A stretch of DNA of 14,231 bases. Source: Parachlamydiales bacterium (GTDB lineage Bacteria > Chlamydiota > Chlamydiia > Chlamydiales > Simkaniaceae). The stretch covers positions 1-14,231 of the forward strand of contig DAOWHK010000079.1 in assembly GCA_030641465.1 (NCBI GenBank). Direction: 5' to 3'. Both the position numbers and the translations under genes were made by a program. The notes beneath the pieces were generated by a model. It saw only the letters and a list, made by a program, of their open reading frames with translations, ran no database searches and was not told the DNA's origin. Below are positions 1 to 6,682 of this stretch, piece after piece. Position 1 is the stretch's first letter, and the number at the start of each line of letters is the position of its first letter.

Positions 1-696
1 AATACTCCAGTCGGCATTTTTTCTTTGGAAATGAGCTCTGAGCAGCTACTTCACCGAATCATCTGCTCTCAAGCGGAAGTAGAGTCGCAAAAAATTCTTA
101 CAGGATCTCTTTCTGGAACAGAATATCAAAGAATTGTTTCTACTGTAAAGCAGATGCAAAATCATACGATGATTATCGATGACCAGCCAGGACTTCGCAT
201 TACAGATCTTAGAGCGCGCGCAAGACGAATGAAAGAATCACACGGCATTGAATTTCTCGTCATTGACTACCTGCAACTTCTTACAGGATCTAGCAATAAC
301 TACGGAGATAATAGGCAGCAAGAAATATCAGAAATTTCAAGAATGCTAAAAAACCTTGCAAGAGAGCTAAACATCCCCATTCTCTGCCCGTCGCAACTTT
401 CAAGAAAAGTGGAAGAGAGGCAAGGACATAGACCTATGATGAGTGACCTTCGAGAATCGGGAGCGATTGAGCAAGATGCCGATGTCGTCATGTTTCTTTT
501 GCGCCGTGAATATTATGACCCCTACGACAAACCCGGTATGGGAGAAATTATTATCGGGAAAAACAGACATGGTCAAGTAGGATCAATAGACGTTACCTTC
601 CGAAAAGAGCTCGCGAAATTTTCCAACTACACCTATGTCGATCCCGACCTAGAACCTGATAATAACGCAGCTTTTTCCGCATTTACTCCAAAATAA
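1..696 (+). CDS. dnaB: Replicative DNA helicase DnaB, C-terminal half (5' end outside window)
   Basis: DnaB is the hexameric ATP-driven helicase that unwinds DNA at the replication fork. The frame is open from base 1, so the gene starts upstream; the in-frame TTG at 25 is internal. The 231 residues present begin just after the Walker A loop, which is missing, and include the FSLEM segment with the H1a glutamate (about residue 10), the Walker B strand LVIDYLQLL (about 89-97), the CPSQLSRKVEERQ segment, the DLRESGAIEQDADVV segment and the KNRHGQVG segment with the arginine-finger-type motif near the C terminus. Full DnaB is usually about 450-480 residues, so roughly half is seen. All RecA-core motifs present look intact. 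In Chlamydia dnaB lies directly before gidA and lplA; here two minus-strand genes separate it from mnmG. Identification is very secure. Confidence 0.97.
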   Translation, partial: NTPVGIFSLEMSSEQLLHRIICSQAEVESQKILTGSLSGTEYQRIVSTVKQMQNHTMIIDDQPGLRITDLRARARRMKESHGIEFLVIDYLQLLTGSSNNYGDNRQQEISEISRMLKNLARELNIPILCPSQLSRKVEERQGHRPMMSDLRESGAIEQDADVVMFLLRREYYDPYDKPGMGEIIIGKNRHGQVGSIDVTFRKELAKFSNYTYVDPDLEPDNNAAFSAFTPK

Positions 697-841
697 TCGA
701 GAAAATGAAAAAACATTCAAGCTCGTTACACAAACCGAAGCCAAGTAACCATTGCCGGTAGGCAAGGCGGGAGCGAGGATAAAATTCTATAGGAAAAGAA
801 GGCGAAGTCAAAACCCAAGTCTTGAATCGTTTTGTGTATAA
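697..841. other. Convergent intergenic region between dnaB and the first autotransporter gene
   Basis: This 145-base gap lies between two converging genes, so it should hold the transcription ends of both. I see no classical terminator with a U-tract. It contains a short perfect hairpin (TTGCC-GGTA-GGCAA at 752-765) followed by G-rich sequence. Near the edges, TTCAAG (716-721) matches CTTGAA (821-826) and ACACAAA (728-734) matches TTTGTGT (831-837) as reverse complements. No gene is evident. Confidence 0.5.
752..765. repeat. Small hairpin, 5-bp stem with GGTA loop
   Basis: TTGCC and GGCAA form a perfect 5-bp stem around a four-base loop, and one more C-G pair is possible beyond a mismatch. 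There is no T-run on either side, so it does not meet the pattern of an intrinsic terminator. It could aid the ending of the convergent dnaB and autotransporter transcripts, but that is inference. Confidence 0.35.
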
Positions 842-2713
842 TTAGAAATCCGTTGTTAACGTAGCGTCGTTTGGCAATGCATAGATCTCCGAAGGAGGTG
901 CAAGCATTTCAACATCAAAGCTATTTAAAGCATTTCCGAAAGCTGAACATTCTATGCATTTTCCTGTTAGGTTAGCAAGACTTGTCTCAACAAAAGAAAA
1001 ACCGTCACCACTGGCGCTATTATTAGAAATGCAATTTTGAAGAAAGAAATTGACTTGACTCGTAGATGCTGCACGAATATTAAAACCTTCATCTTGATTA
1101 TTATGAGCCATACATCCAATGCAAGAAATAGCTAAACTTGGAGTATCAGCAAGAAACCCGCCTGTACCAAAACCAAACCCTTCACCACCGTTTTCAATAG
1201 CTTTGCAATTTATTGCGCTTACCTTTTGACTTGCATTTCCTATGTTCGCGAAATTAAAGCCAAAGTTAACACACTCTCTTGCAATACAATTTTCAAACCA
1301 CGTATCAAGTGTTGCATCCTCTGCACTAGCGACAGCAAATCCAAAAAACGTACGAATACTTTGACAATTGACAAAATTCACATTTGTTATACTTTCTCCT
1401 GAAGTTTCTATACTGTACCCTTTGACACCTCCTCCTAGGAGATTCAAAGCATTGCAGTGAAGCAAACGAAGAATAGAAACCCCTTCAGATGCTATGTAAC
1501 TAAACCCATGATCCGTGGATCCATTAACAGTAATTCCGCTAATTGTAGTATTTTTAGCAAGTGTAACACCAACTCCCGACGTATTTGTAATTTGAGGCCC
1601 CCTCCCTGTTAATTGAGGAATGACAATAGGACCAAACTGCGTGACGACTCGAAGTGGCGTGCCAGAGCCCGCTAATGTTTGACTCTCTTGCATTACTATT
1701 CCCGAGTCCATTCCTCGGGTTGTGCCATCCCCTTCAAAAACATAGAGGAAATCGCCGTTTTTTGAGGCATTTTGCGCATCCAATAATGTTGCAAATGGAT
1801 CTTCAAAACTGCCGTCGCTCCCACATAAGTTATTCACAAAAAGGAAATTTAAAGGACCTCCGCAGGCATCTTTTGCCACCTCTTTTCTTTTTGTCGTATC
1901 TAAAACCATTGGTTCAAACCTTTCTACAGGCCGAAGTTTATGAAGGCGATACTCCCTTGCTTTTACAGCTCTCATTCCTTTTTTATCTAAGGGAATACGA
2001 ACTCCAATCGTTCCACTGACATTTGTGCCAAATAAACGATCCCCTGAGACGAACACCTCGGCGCTAACAAAGTCTCTATAAGTGACGCGTAACTTTCCAA
2101 ACCCACCAAAAGCATCGAGATTTGCTCTTTCGAAATAGTAAGCGCTTCCTGCAAGATAAAGATTAAACTCCTTCCACGTGTTTGAGAGATAGCCAAGCTC
2201 TAAATTTGTGCCAGTTAATGCTACGCGATCTGTTTGATAGACCATCAAATGATTTCCTTTAAAGGATGCAAAAGATGGCGCTCTAATATTTTTCTCTCTA
2301 TTTTTCATCGGGAAATAGCCATTGAAATAGCATGTAAATTCCCCCCAATCTTTCCCTGAAACTAGAAGAGGGTGTGTGTACGAAAGCCCTGCTGTGATTT
2401 GATTAAAAAAATGATTTGTTTGGCTCTCTCTTAGATCGAAATACGCATAGGCTGCTACCCTATTTTTCTTCTCGAATTCATTTCCAAGACCAATTCCAAT
2501 ATTAGCTCCTTGCTTGCCGTGATTAAAAACAAGGTATCGAAGATCGATAAAGGGCTGAAGAGACTGACTTTCAAAAGCATGAAAAAGCTCAACCTTTGAA
2601 TACTGACGGTTGTATCCAACACCACTTCCCTGACGGTGTGAGGCAGTCATTTCCAGTGAATGTATTGAATGCAAAGAAATCCACGCACAAAGAAAAACGA
2701 TTTTTTTTAGCAT
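842..2713 (-). CDS. Inverse-autotransporter-like outer membrane protein with beta-helix passenger
   Basis: A 623-residue exported protein. Residues 1-19 form a signal peptide (MLKK, then a hydrophobic stretch). Residues about 25-243 are rich in alternating beta-strand pattern, aromatic girdle residues and glycine, opening with GSGVGYNRQYSKVELFHAF; this resembles the inverse autotransporter beta-domain of the intimin/invasin family, which anchors the protein in the outer membrane and exports the C-terminal part. A linker (about 244-285) leads to a passenger starting FVNNLCGSDGSFEDPFATL, with YVFEGDGT at about 324-331 and then repeated short beta rungs rich in N, G and C (INCKAIENGGEGFGF, ISCIGCMAHNNQDEGFNI), typical of right-handed parallel beta-helix proteins. 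Classical invasins carry Ig-like passengers instead. An AAGGAT ribosome site lies 9 bases before the ATG. It is probably co-transcribed with the upstream protease gene (39-base gap) and is paralogous to the protein at 9090-11102. Ligand unknown; adhesion is a family-based guess. Confidence 0.8.
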   Translation of the reverse strand: MLKKIVFLCAWISLHSIHSLEMTASHRQGSGVGYNRQYSKVELFHAFESQSLQPFIDLRYLVFNHGKQGANIGIGLGNEFEKKNRVAAYAYFDLRESQTNHFFNQITAGLSYTHPLLVSGKDWGEFTCYFNGYFPMKNREKNIRAPSFASFKGNHLMVYQTDRVALTGTNLELGYLSNTWKEFNLYLAGSAYYFERANLDAFGGFGKLRVTYRDFVSAEVFVSGDRLFGTNVSGTIGVRIPLDKKGMRAVKAREYRLHKLRPVERFEPMVLDTTKRKEVAKDACGGPLNFLFVNNLCGSDGSFEDPFATLLDAQNASKNGDFLYVFEGDGTTRGMDSGIVMQESQTLAGSGTPLRVVTQFGPIVIPQLTGRGPQITNTSGVGVTLAKNTTISGITVNGSTDHGFSYIASEGVSILRLLHCNALNLLGGGVKGYSIETSGESITNVNFVNCQSIRTFFGFAVASAEDATLDTWFENCIARECVNFGFNFANIGNASQKVSAINCKAIENGGEGFGFGTGGFLADTPSLAISCIGCMAHNNQDEGFNIRAASTSQVNFFLQNCISNNSASGDGFSFVETSLANLTGKCIECSAFGNALNSFDVEMLAPPSEIYALPNDATLTTDF

Positions 2714-2722
2714 CTATTTTTT

Positions 2723-2728
2723 ATCCTT
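2723..2728 (-). promoter_or_regulatory. Shine-Dalgarno site of the first autotransporter gene
   Basis: AAGGAT read on the minus strand lies 9 bases before the ATG at 2711-2713. It supports this start, which also gives a proper signal peptide. Confidence 0.6.
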
Positions 2729-2752
2729 AGCAAAAACACACACTAAACTTTT

Positions 2753-3310
2753 TTATTTATTATCTAAAGAAAATAGCACTGCACCCATAGCAAGATTATT
2801 GACCATATGAGCTAGAATACTCATTTCTATCCCATAATTTTCAGCAAGGAGCCCTAAAACAACTCCATTGCCCGTTTGCAATAATGCTTGAAGATCTGCT
2901 AACTCAAAGGAATTGGATCTATGCATTACTCCAAAGCAAACAGCAGAGACCGCAATAGAAAAATAAGCAGCAAGTTCCTCATCCTCAAATCCTAAAATCG
3001 TGTGCGCGCTCAGCCTCATAAATTCTGTAAGTATCCCTCGAAAAGCAACCTCTTCAGCAAGAGGCCTCAATACACTTATTTCCATCAAACTCAAATCCAG
3101 TATTTGATCAACATATTCATTTTCTTGTTCTAACTCTTCCCGGCAGCTCAAATAAATAGCAGCCACACAAGTAGATGTCACATATGCTCCAACGCCAGCC
3201 ATTACCCCAACAGTTGAACTTGGAATTAAGGCCACAGCAAGGGTAAACGCTGCTGCAGTCGCCGAAAAATCAATCATAGTACTTTTTTTAATTGGAATTA
3301 AATCAAACAA
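2753..3310 (-). CDS. CPBP family intramembrane glutamic endopeptidase (CAAX/ABI type)
   Basis: A small (185-residue) membrane protein with the three signature motifs of the CPBP (CAAX protease and bacteriocin-processing, Rce1-type) family: EEVAFRG (E86, E87, R91), FGVMH (F126, H130) and HMVNN (H168, N172). These residues form the active site within membrane helices. Hydrophobic segments lie at about 15-55, 80-100, 115-130 and 143-182. The substrate is unknown; bacterial members have been linked to peptide maturation, bacteriocin immunity and membrane-protein processing. The start used is a TTG with AGGAT 4 bases upstream and an extended -10 promoter about 28 bases upstream. An internal ATG at residue 12 (3275-3277) is an alternative but has no clear ribosome site. 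The gene stands 39 bases before the autotransporter gene, suggesting one transcript. All catalytic residues are present, so it is probably active. Confidence 0.87.
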   Translation of the reverse strand: MFDLIPIKKSTMIDFSATAAAFTLAVALIPSSTVGVMAGVGAYVTSTCVAAIYLSCREELEQENEYVDQILDLSLMEISVLRPLAEEVAFRGILTEFMRLSAHTILGFEDEELAAYFSIAVSAVCFGVMHRSNSFELADLQALLQTGNGVVLGLLAENYGIEMSILAHMVNNLAMGAVLFSLDNK

Positions 3311-3337
3311 AACTATCCTACAAGGTTAATTGCTGTT

Positions 3338-3346
3338 ATTATAGCA
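3338..3346 (-). promoter_or_regulatory. Extended -10 promoter for the protease/autotransporter transcript
   Basis: On the minus strand the sequence reads TGC TATAAT, a perfect extended -10 element. The -35 region (TTTAAT, 17 bases upstream) is a weak match, as is common for extended -10 promoters. The expected start of transcription near 3331 leaves a leader of about 20 bases with an AGGAT ribosome site (3315-3319), which favours the TTG start at 3310. Confidence 0.55.
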
Positions 3347-3405
3347 CTATTAATAATTTAATTAAATCTAATTAGTTTTTATTGTATTATATAAAATATT
3401 TTTTA

Positions 3406-3429
3406 AAAGAGCTTGAAAAAGCCCTCTTT
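3406..3429. repeat. Hairpin with GAAA tetraloop in the divergent promoter region
   Basis: AAAGA-GCTT, loop GAAA, then AAGC-CC-TCTTT forms a 9-bp stem with a two-base bulge and a GNRA loop. It is followed on the plus strand by ACTTTTTA. No plus-strand gene ends upstream and the minus-strand gene starts further on, so it is badly placed for a terminator. Its right arm overlaps the predicted -35 box of the plus-strand promoter, so an operator-like role or a barrier between divergent transcripts is possible. Confidence 0.35.
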
Positions 3430-3455
3430 ACTTTTTAGTTAAGATTTTTTATGAT
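3427..3455 (+). promoter_or_regulatory. Candidate sigma-70-type promoter for the mnmG operon
   Basis: TTTACT (3427-3432) and TATGAT (3450-3455) are separated by 17 bases and match the -35 and -10 consensus at four and five positions. The expected start near 3462 gives a leader of about 23 bases to the ATG at 3485, with GAGGA at 3477-3481. Confidence 0.5.
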
Positions 3456-3484
3456 CCTTCAGAGAAATCACACATCGAGGACCT

Positions 3485-3574
3485 ATGTCATCTGTAAAGA
3501 AAAAGAGGAGATTAAAAATCTCCAAACACAAACGAAAAAAAAGTCGTCGAAGGGATAGACACAAGAAAAAATAA
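3485..3574 (+). CDS. Very basic 29-residue protein, bS22/AURKAIP1-COX24-like ribosomal protein
   Basis: The frame encodes 29 residues, starting MSSVKKKRRLKISKHKRKK and ending RRDRHKKK; about two thirds are Lys or Arg. The order of the motif (xSVxKKRRxKxxKHK-R-K) resembles the tiny bacterial proteins annotated as AURKAIP1/COX24-domain or bS22-type, which bind the small ribosomal subunit in actinobacteria and are related to a mitochondrial ribosomal protein. A GAGGA site lies just upstream (spacing short, 3-4 bases) and a candidate promoter precedes it. It ends 9 bases before the mnmG ATG, which has no ribosome site of its own, so mnmG is probably translated by coupling to it. Small size makes chance possible, but the match of start, ribosome site, composition and context argues for a real gene. 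Confidence 0.72.
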   Translation: MSSVKKKRRLKISKHKRKKSRRRDRHKKK

Positions 3575-3583
3575 TTCTTTCCT

Positions 3584-5425
3584 ATGTGGACCTACCCCGA
3601 TACATTTGACGTTATAGTTATTGGCGCCGGCCATGCCGGATGCGAAGCTGCGCATGCTGCTGCCTGCATGGGAGCGTCCACACTTCTTCTCACTACAAAT
3701 CTAGACACGATTGCAAAAATGAGCTGCAACCCTGCAATTGGGGGAACGGCCAAAGGACAAATTGTTCGAGAAATTGATGCACTTGGGGGCATCATGGGAA
3801 AAATTGCCGACAAATCGGGCATTCAATTTCGCATGCTCAATGCTTCCAAAGGGCCAGCTGTCTGGTCTCCTCGCGCACAATCTGATAAAATTGCCTACCA
3901 AACAGAGATGAAATTTGCTCTAGAATCTACCCCTAATCTCTTTATCAAACAAGGGACGACCTTGTCGATTCTAACGGAAGAGAAAACAATTGTTGGTGTG
4001 ACAACAATTGAGGGTATTGCATATCACGGAAAATCTGTCATTGTTTCCTCAGGCACTTTTATGAGAGGCCTTCTTCACATTGGAGACATCACAAGTGCTG
4101 GAGGAAGAGCGGGAGACAAACCTTCAACGCATCTATCTAAGTGCCTAGAAGATCTTGGCTTTACACTTGGGAGATTAAAAACAGGCACCCCGCCGCGCAT
4201 TAATGGGCGTAGTATTGATTTTTCCAAACTTGAAGAGCAACCAGGGGACAAAAACGTCTGCTTTTCCTATGAAAAACAAGAAAAAAGACTTCCTCAAGTC
4301 TCCTGCTTCATTACCTATACAAATTTAACAACAAGAGATATTGCGCTTAGCAACATCCACCGCTCCGCAATGCACCGCGGCAACATCAACTCGGTGGGTC
4401 CTAGGTACTGCCCCTCTTTTGAGGACAAGGTGGTAAGATTTGCTGATAAAGAGCGTCATCAAATTTTTTTAGAACCTGAAGGACTCCAAACAAACGAATA
4501 TTACGCCAACGGGATCTCCACATCGCTCCCCTTTGATGTGCAATATGCAATGATTAGATCCATTGAGGGACTCGAAAAAGCGGAAATCACGAGGCCAGCC
4601 TACGCAATTGAATACGACTACGTAATAAGCGGCCAGCTTCACGCAACCCTTGAAACCCGAAATGTAAAAGGGCTTTACTTTGCTGGGCAAATCAATGGGA
4701 CAACAGGTTACGAAGAAGCTGCAGGCCAAGGTCTTCTAGCCGGAATTAACGCCTTCTTAAAACTGCAGAATAAAGAACCTTTTATTCTTAAAAGATCCGA
4801 GGCCTATCTTGGAGTCATGATTGATGATCTAATGACAAAAGAACTCGAAGAACCATACCGCATGTTTACATCACGCGCAGAACATAGGCTACTTCTCAGG
4901 CAAGATAATGCAGATATGCGTCTTACCGAAAAAGCTTACCACTTAGGAATGATCAATGAGGCTCGGTATTCACGATTTCAAAAGAAAAAAGAAAGCATTG
5001 CTAAAGGGATCCAAACTTTAGAAACTACCTTTAAATCTGTTAACGAAAAAACAACTCCTCTTTCCAAACTTCTTTGCCGCAAAGAAATTACTTATCAGTC
5101 TTTACTTTCAAAGTACGCTGAAGTCAGCGACTACGGAGAGGACATCAATTTAGCAATCGAAATAGATCTCAAATATAGAGGCTACCTTTCTCGGCAACAA
5201 AAAGAGGTAGAGAAATTAGGAGCTCTTGATTGCATAAAAGTTCCAGATACTTTTGACTTTGCAATAGTTACCGGCCTTAGAAATGAAGCCAAAGAAAAAC
5301 TCCTCCAAAAAAAACCCTGTAACCTAGGTATTGCTTCTCGCATCTCAGGAGTCTCCCCAGCAGACATTACCGTTCTTCGGGTCGCTTTGCAAAAAACGCT
5401 TGTGACAAACAAAGTCAAGTCGTAA
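3584..5425 (+). CDS. mnmG: tRNA uridine-5-carboxymethylaminomethyl modification enzyme MnmG (GidA)
   Basis: MnmG is the FAD-dependent partner of MnmE. Together they install the (carboxymethyl)aminomethyl group at C5 of wobble U34 in certain tRNAs, using methylenetetrahydrofolate. The 613-residue protein has the N-terminal dinucleotide-binding motif GAGHAG (14-19), the MSCNPAIGG segment with C48, the GGTAKGQIVREIDALGG signature (53-69), LKTGTPPRI (198-206), the RYCPSFEDKV segment with the catalytic-type cysteine C276, and the second family signature AGQINGTTGYEEAAGQG near residue 366. Length is close to the usual 610-630. The start ATG has no Shine-Dalgarno sequence and lies 9 bases after the stop of the small basic protein, consistent with translational coupling. 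The next gene starts 10 bases after its stop. The gene appears intact. Confidence 0.97.
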   Translation: MWTYPDTFDVIVIGAGHAGCEAAHAAACMGASTLLLTTNLDTIAKMSCNPAIGGTAKGQIVREIDALGGIMGKIADKSGIQFRMLNASKGPAVWSPRAQSDKIAYQTEMKFALESTPNLFIKQGTTLSILTEEKTIVGVTTIEGIAYHGKSVIVSSGTFMRGLLHIGDITSAGGRAGDKPSTHLSKCLEDLGFTLGRLKTGTPPRINGRSIDFSKLEEQPGDKNVCFSYEKQEKRLPQVSCFITYTNLTTRDIALSNIHRSAMHRGNINSVGPRYCPSFEDKVVRFADKERHQIFLEPEGLQTNEYYANGISTSLPFDVQYAMIRSIEGLEKAEITRPAYAIEYDYVISGQLHATLETRNVKGLYFAGQINGTTGYEEAAGQGLLAGINAFLKLQNKEPFILKRSEAYLGVMIDDLMTKELEEPYRMFTSRAEHRLLLRQDNADMRLTEKAYHLGMINEARYSRFQKKKESIAKGIQTLETTFKSVNEKTTPLSKLLCRKEITYQSLLSKYAEVSDYGEDINLAIEIDLKYRGYLSRQQKEVEKLGALDCIKVPDTFDFAIVTGLRNEAKEKLLQKKPCNLGIASRISGVSPADITVLRVALQKTLVTNKVKS

Positions 5426-5435
5426 TTTAAACCTC

Positions 5436-6293
5436 ATGAAGAAAACTGCAGAAAAACCCCTACTCATTATCTATTCAAAGTCCTCTTTTAAAAAAGCCTT
5501 TTTTGAAAAGGTTTTGCAAGAAGATTTTGAGATTCTTTCTGCCGAGTCGGATGAAGAATTTTCCCAAAAACTTGAGCAACTAAAGATATCTCTAATTATT
5601 CTAGATGAAAAAACACTAGAAAGCTCTCCAGAAGAGGTTTGCAATACAATCCAAAAAAAAGGAGTAAAAAACGCCCCTATCTTACTGATTACTTCAAAGC
5701 TCAAAAAAATCGTCATTCAAAAACTTCTGCAAACTGGCATCACCGATTTTTTAAGGGAGCCCCTTGATGAAGATGAAGTCAATGAGCGGATCGAAACTGC
5801 AAAACGATTGCAAAAAACGGAGCGAAAAGTCGCAGAGCTTAGAGCTGCAATTACAGAAAAAACCATTGCAACAAAAGACATTTCGAAAAGATTTATCTTT
5901 GATGAAAGAGTGCTTAATACCATACAAAATGCAACAGGCGATAAAAATCCCCTCTCTCTTCTATTGATAGAGCTTAAGAACTGCAAAGAAGAGACGCTTT
6001 TTCAAACAAAACTTAAATGTTTTATCAGAAAACAAGACATTTTCTTTGAGCTTGGATCAGGAAAATTTCTTGTGATTTTACCAAAAACATCAAAAACCGC
6101 CGCACTTCTTATCGCAGAAAATATCGAAGAATCTGCAAGTCAATTTCCTTTGTCTATTGCCCTTGTCGACCTTGAAGAAGTTCAAACAAACATTTATTTC
6201 AGTGCTGAGCATCTCTTAACCCTTGCAACGAATTATTTAGAAGAAGGGAAAAAAAGAGGAACCCGAATCATAACAAAAGGTAATATCCTATGA
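5436..6293 (+). CDS. Degenerate receiver plus GGDEF-like signalling protein
   Basis: A 285-residue cytoplasmic protein in two domains. Residues 8-125 have the strand/helix pattern of a response-regulator receiver. The usual phospho-acceptor Asp is present (LIILDEKT, D57), as is the switch T/S (LLITSK, about 86-87). However, the N-terminal acidic pair is replaced by Y13-S14, and the invariant lysine in GITDFLREPLD is glutamate (E108). A charged helix (112-150) links to residues about 170-285, which follow the diguanylate cyclase fold: R-x-QDIFFELGSGKFLVILP occupies the place of the GGDEF loop (GSGKF, 207-211), and LEEGKKRGTRI matches the C-terminal AK-x-x-GRN-type end. The catalytic Asp/Glu of GGDEF are missing, so cyclase activity is unlikely; a c-di-GMP-independent scaffold or regulatory role is inferred. 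Its last codons overlap the next start (ATGA), tying it to the exported protein and lplA downstream. Confidence 0.7.
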   Translation: MKKTAEKPLLIIYSKSSFKKAFFEKVLQEDFEILSAESDEEFSQKLEQLKISLIILDEKTLESSPEEVCNTIQKKGVKNAPILLITSKLKKIVIQKLLQTGITDFLREPLDEDEVNERIETAKRLQKTERKVAELRAAITEKTIATKDISKRFIFDERVLNTIQNATGDKNPLSLLLIELKNCKEETLFQTKLKCFIRKQDIFFELGSGKFLVILPKTSKTAALLIAENIEESASQFPLSIALVDLEEVQTNIYFSAEHLLTLATNYLEEGKKRGTRIITKGNIL

Positions 6294-6682
6294 GAAACAT
6301 TTTTCTACTCTTTTTTGCAATGCCCGCCATAATCATTGCAGCCCCTGCCCAAATAAAAGCGCCTCCTCTAACCCCTCAGCAATTTGCAGCAGCAGAAGGC
6401 ACTACCACAAAAAAAGTAAGTGATGGCGCCCCAAGAGAAGTCATGGTCATCACCCCCCTTGCGCGTGCAAAAGATGTAAAAGAGGCCTACCAATATATCA
6501 AAACAGAAAGTGCCTCGAGTCCCATCTCTATCACATTAAAAAATGGAAAGATTCTAGATAATATTATTGGAATAAATGTGATGTCAGAAGGGACAATGGT
6601 CATCTTTAAACTCAACACTACAAAAGGCGTAAAGCTTCGCATTGAAAATATAGAAAATATACTCTCTTTAAACGCCTCATGA
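6290..6682 (+). CDS. Small exported protein of unknown function
   Basis: I do not recognise a family. The 130-residue product starts with a signal peptide (MRNIFLLFFAMPAIIIAAPAQ, likely cut after about residue 18). A proline/alanine-rich segment follows (about 19-50). Residues about 75-128 have alternating hydrophobic strands (SPISITLKNGKILDNIIGI, then VIFKLNTTKGVKLRIENIENI) that suggest a small beta-barrel, SH3- or Sm-like. AAAGG lies 9 bases before the ATG. The start overlaps the stop of the receiver/GGDEF-like gene (ATGA) and its own stop overlaps the lplA start in the same way, so the three are translated as a unit. It most likely acts in the periplasm or at the cell surface; nothing in the sequence shows a catalytic site. 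Confidence 0.75.
   Translation: MRNIFLLFFAMPAIIIAAPAQIKAPPLTPQQFAAAEGTTTKKVSDGAPREVMVITPLARAKDVKEAYQYIKTESASSPISITLKNGKILDNIIGINVMSEGTMVIFKLNTTKGVKLRIENIENILSLNAS

Noticed and set aside
697..841. CRISPR array or tandem repeat between dnaB and the autotransporter gene
   Set aside because: No regularly spaced repeat units are present; only single inverted words and a short hairpin.
3406..3429. The GAAA-loop hairpin as an intrinsic terminator
   Set aside because: No gene ends nearby on either strand, the U-tract is short and interrupted, and it overlaps a candidate -35 box.
3592..3901. Minus-strand open frames inside mnmG
   Set aside because: They are antisense shadows of a strongly conserved gene, with no ribosome site or recognisable product.
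5764..5967. A 67-codon plus-strand frame inside the receiver/GGDEF-like gene
   Set aside because: It is a frame-shifted shadow with a Lys/Gln-rich low-complexity product; the longer frame has clear domain structure.
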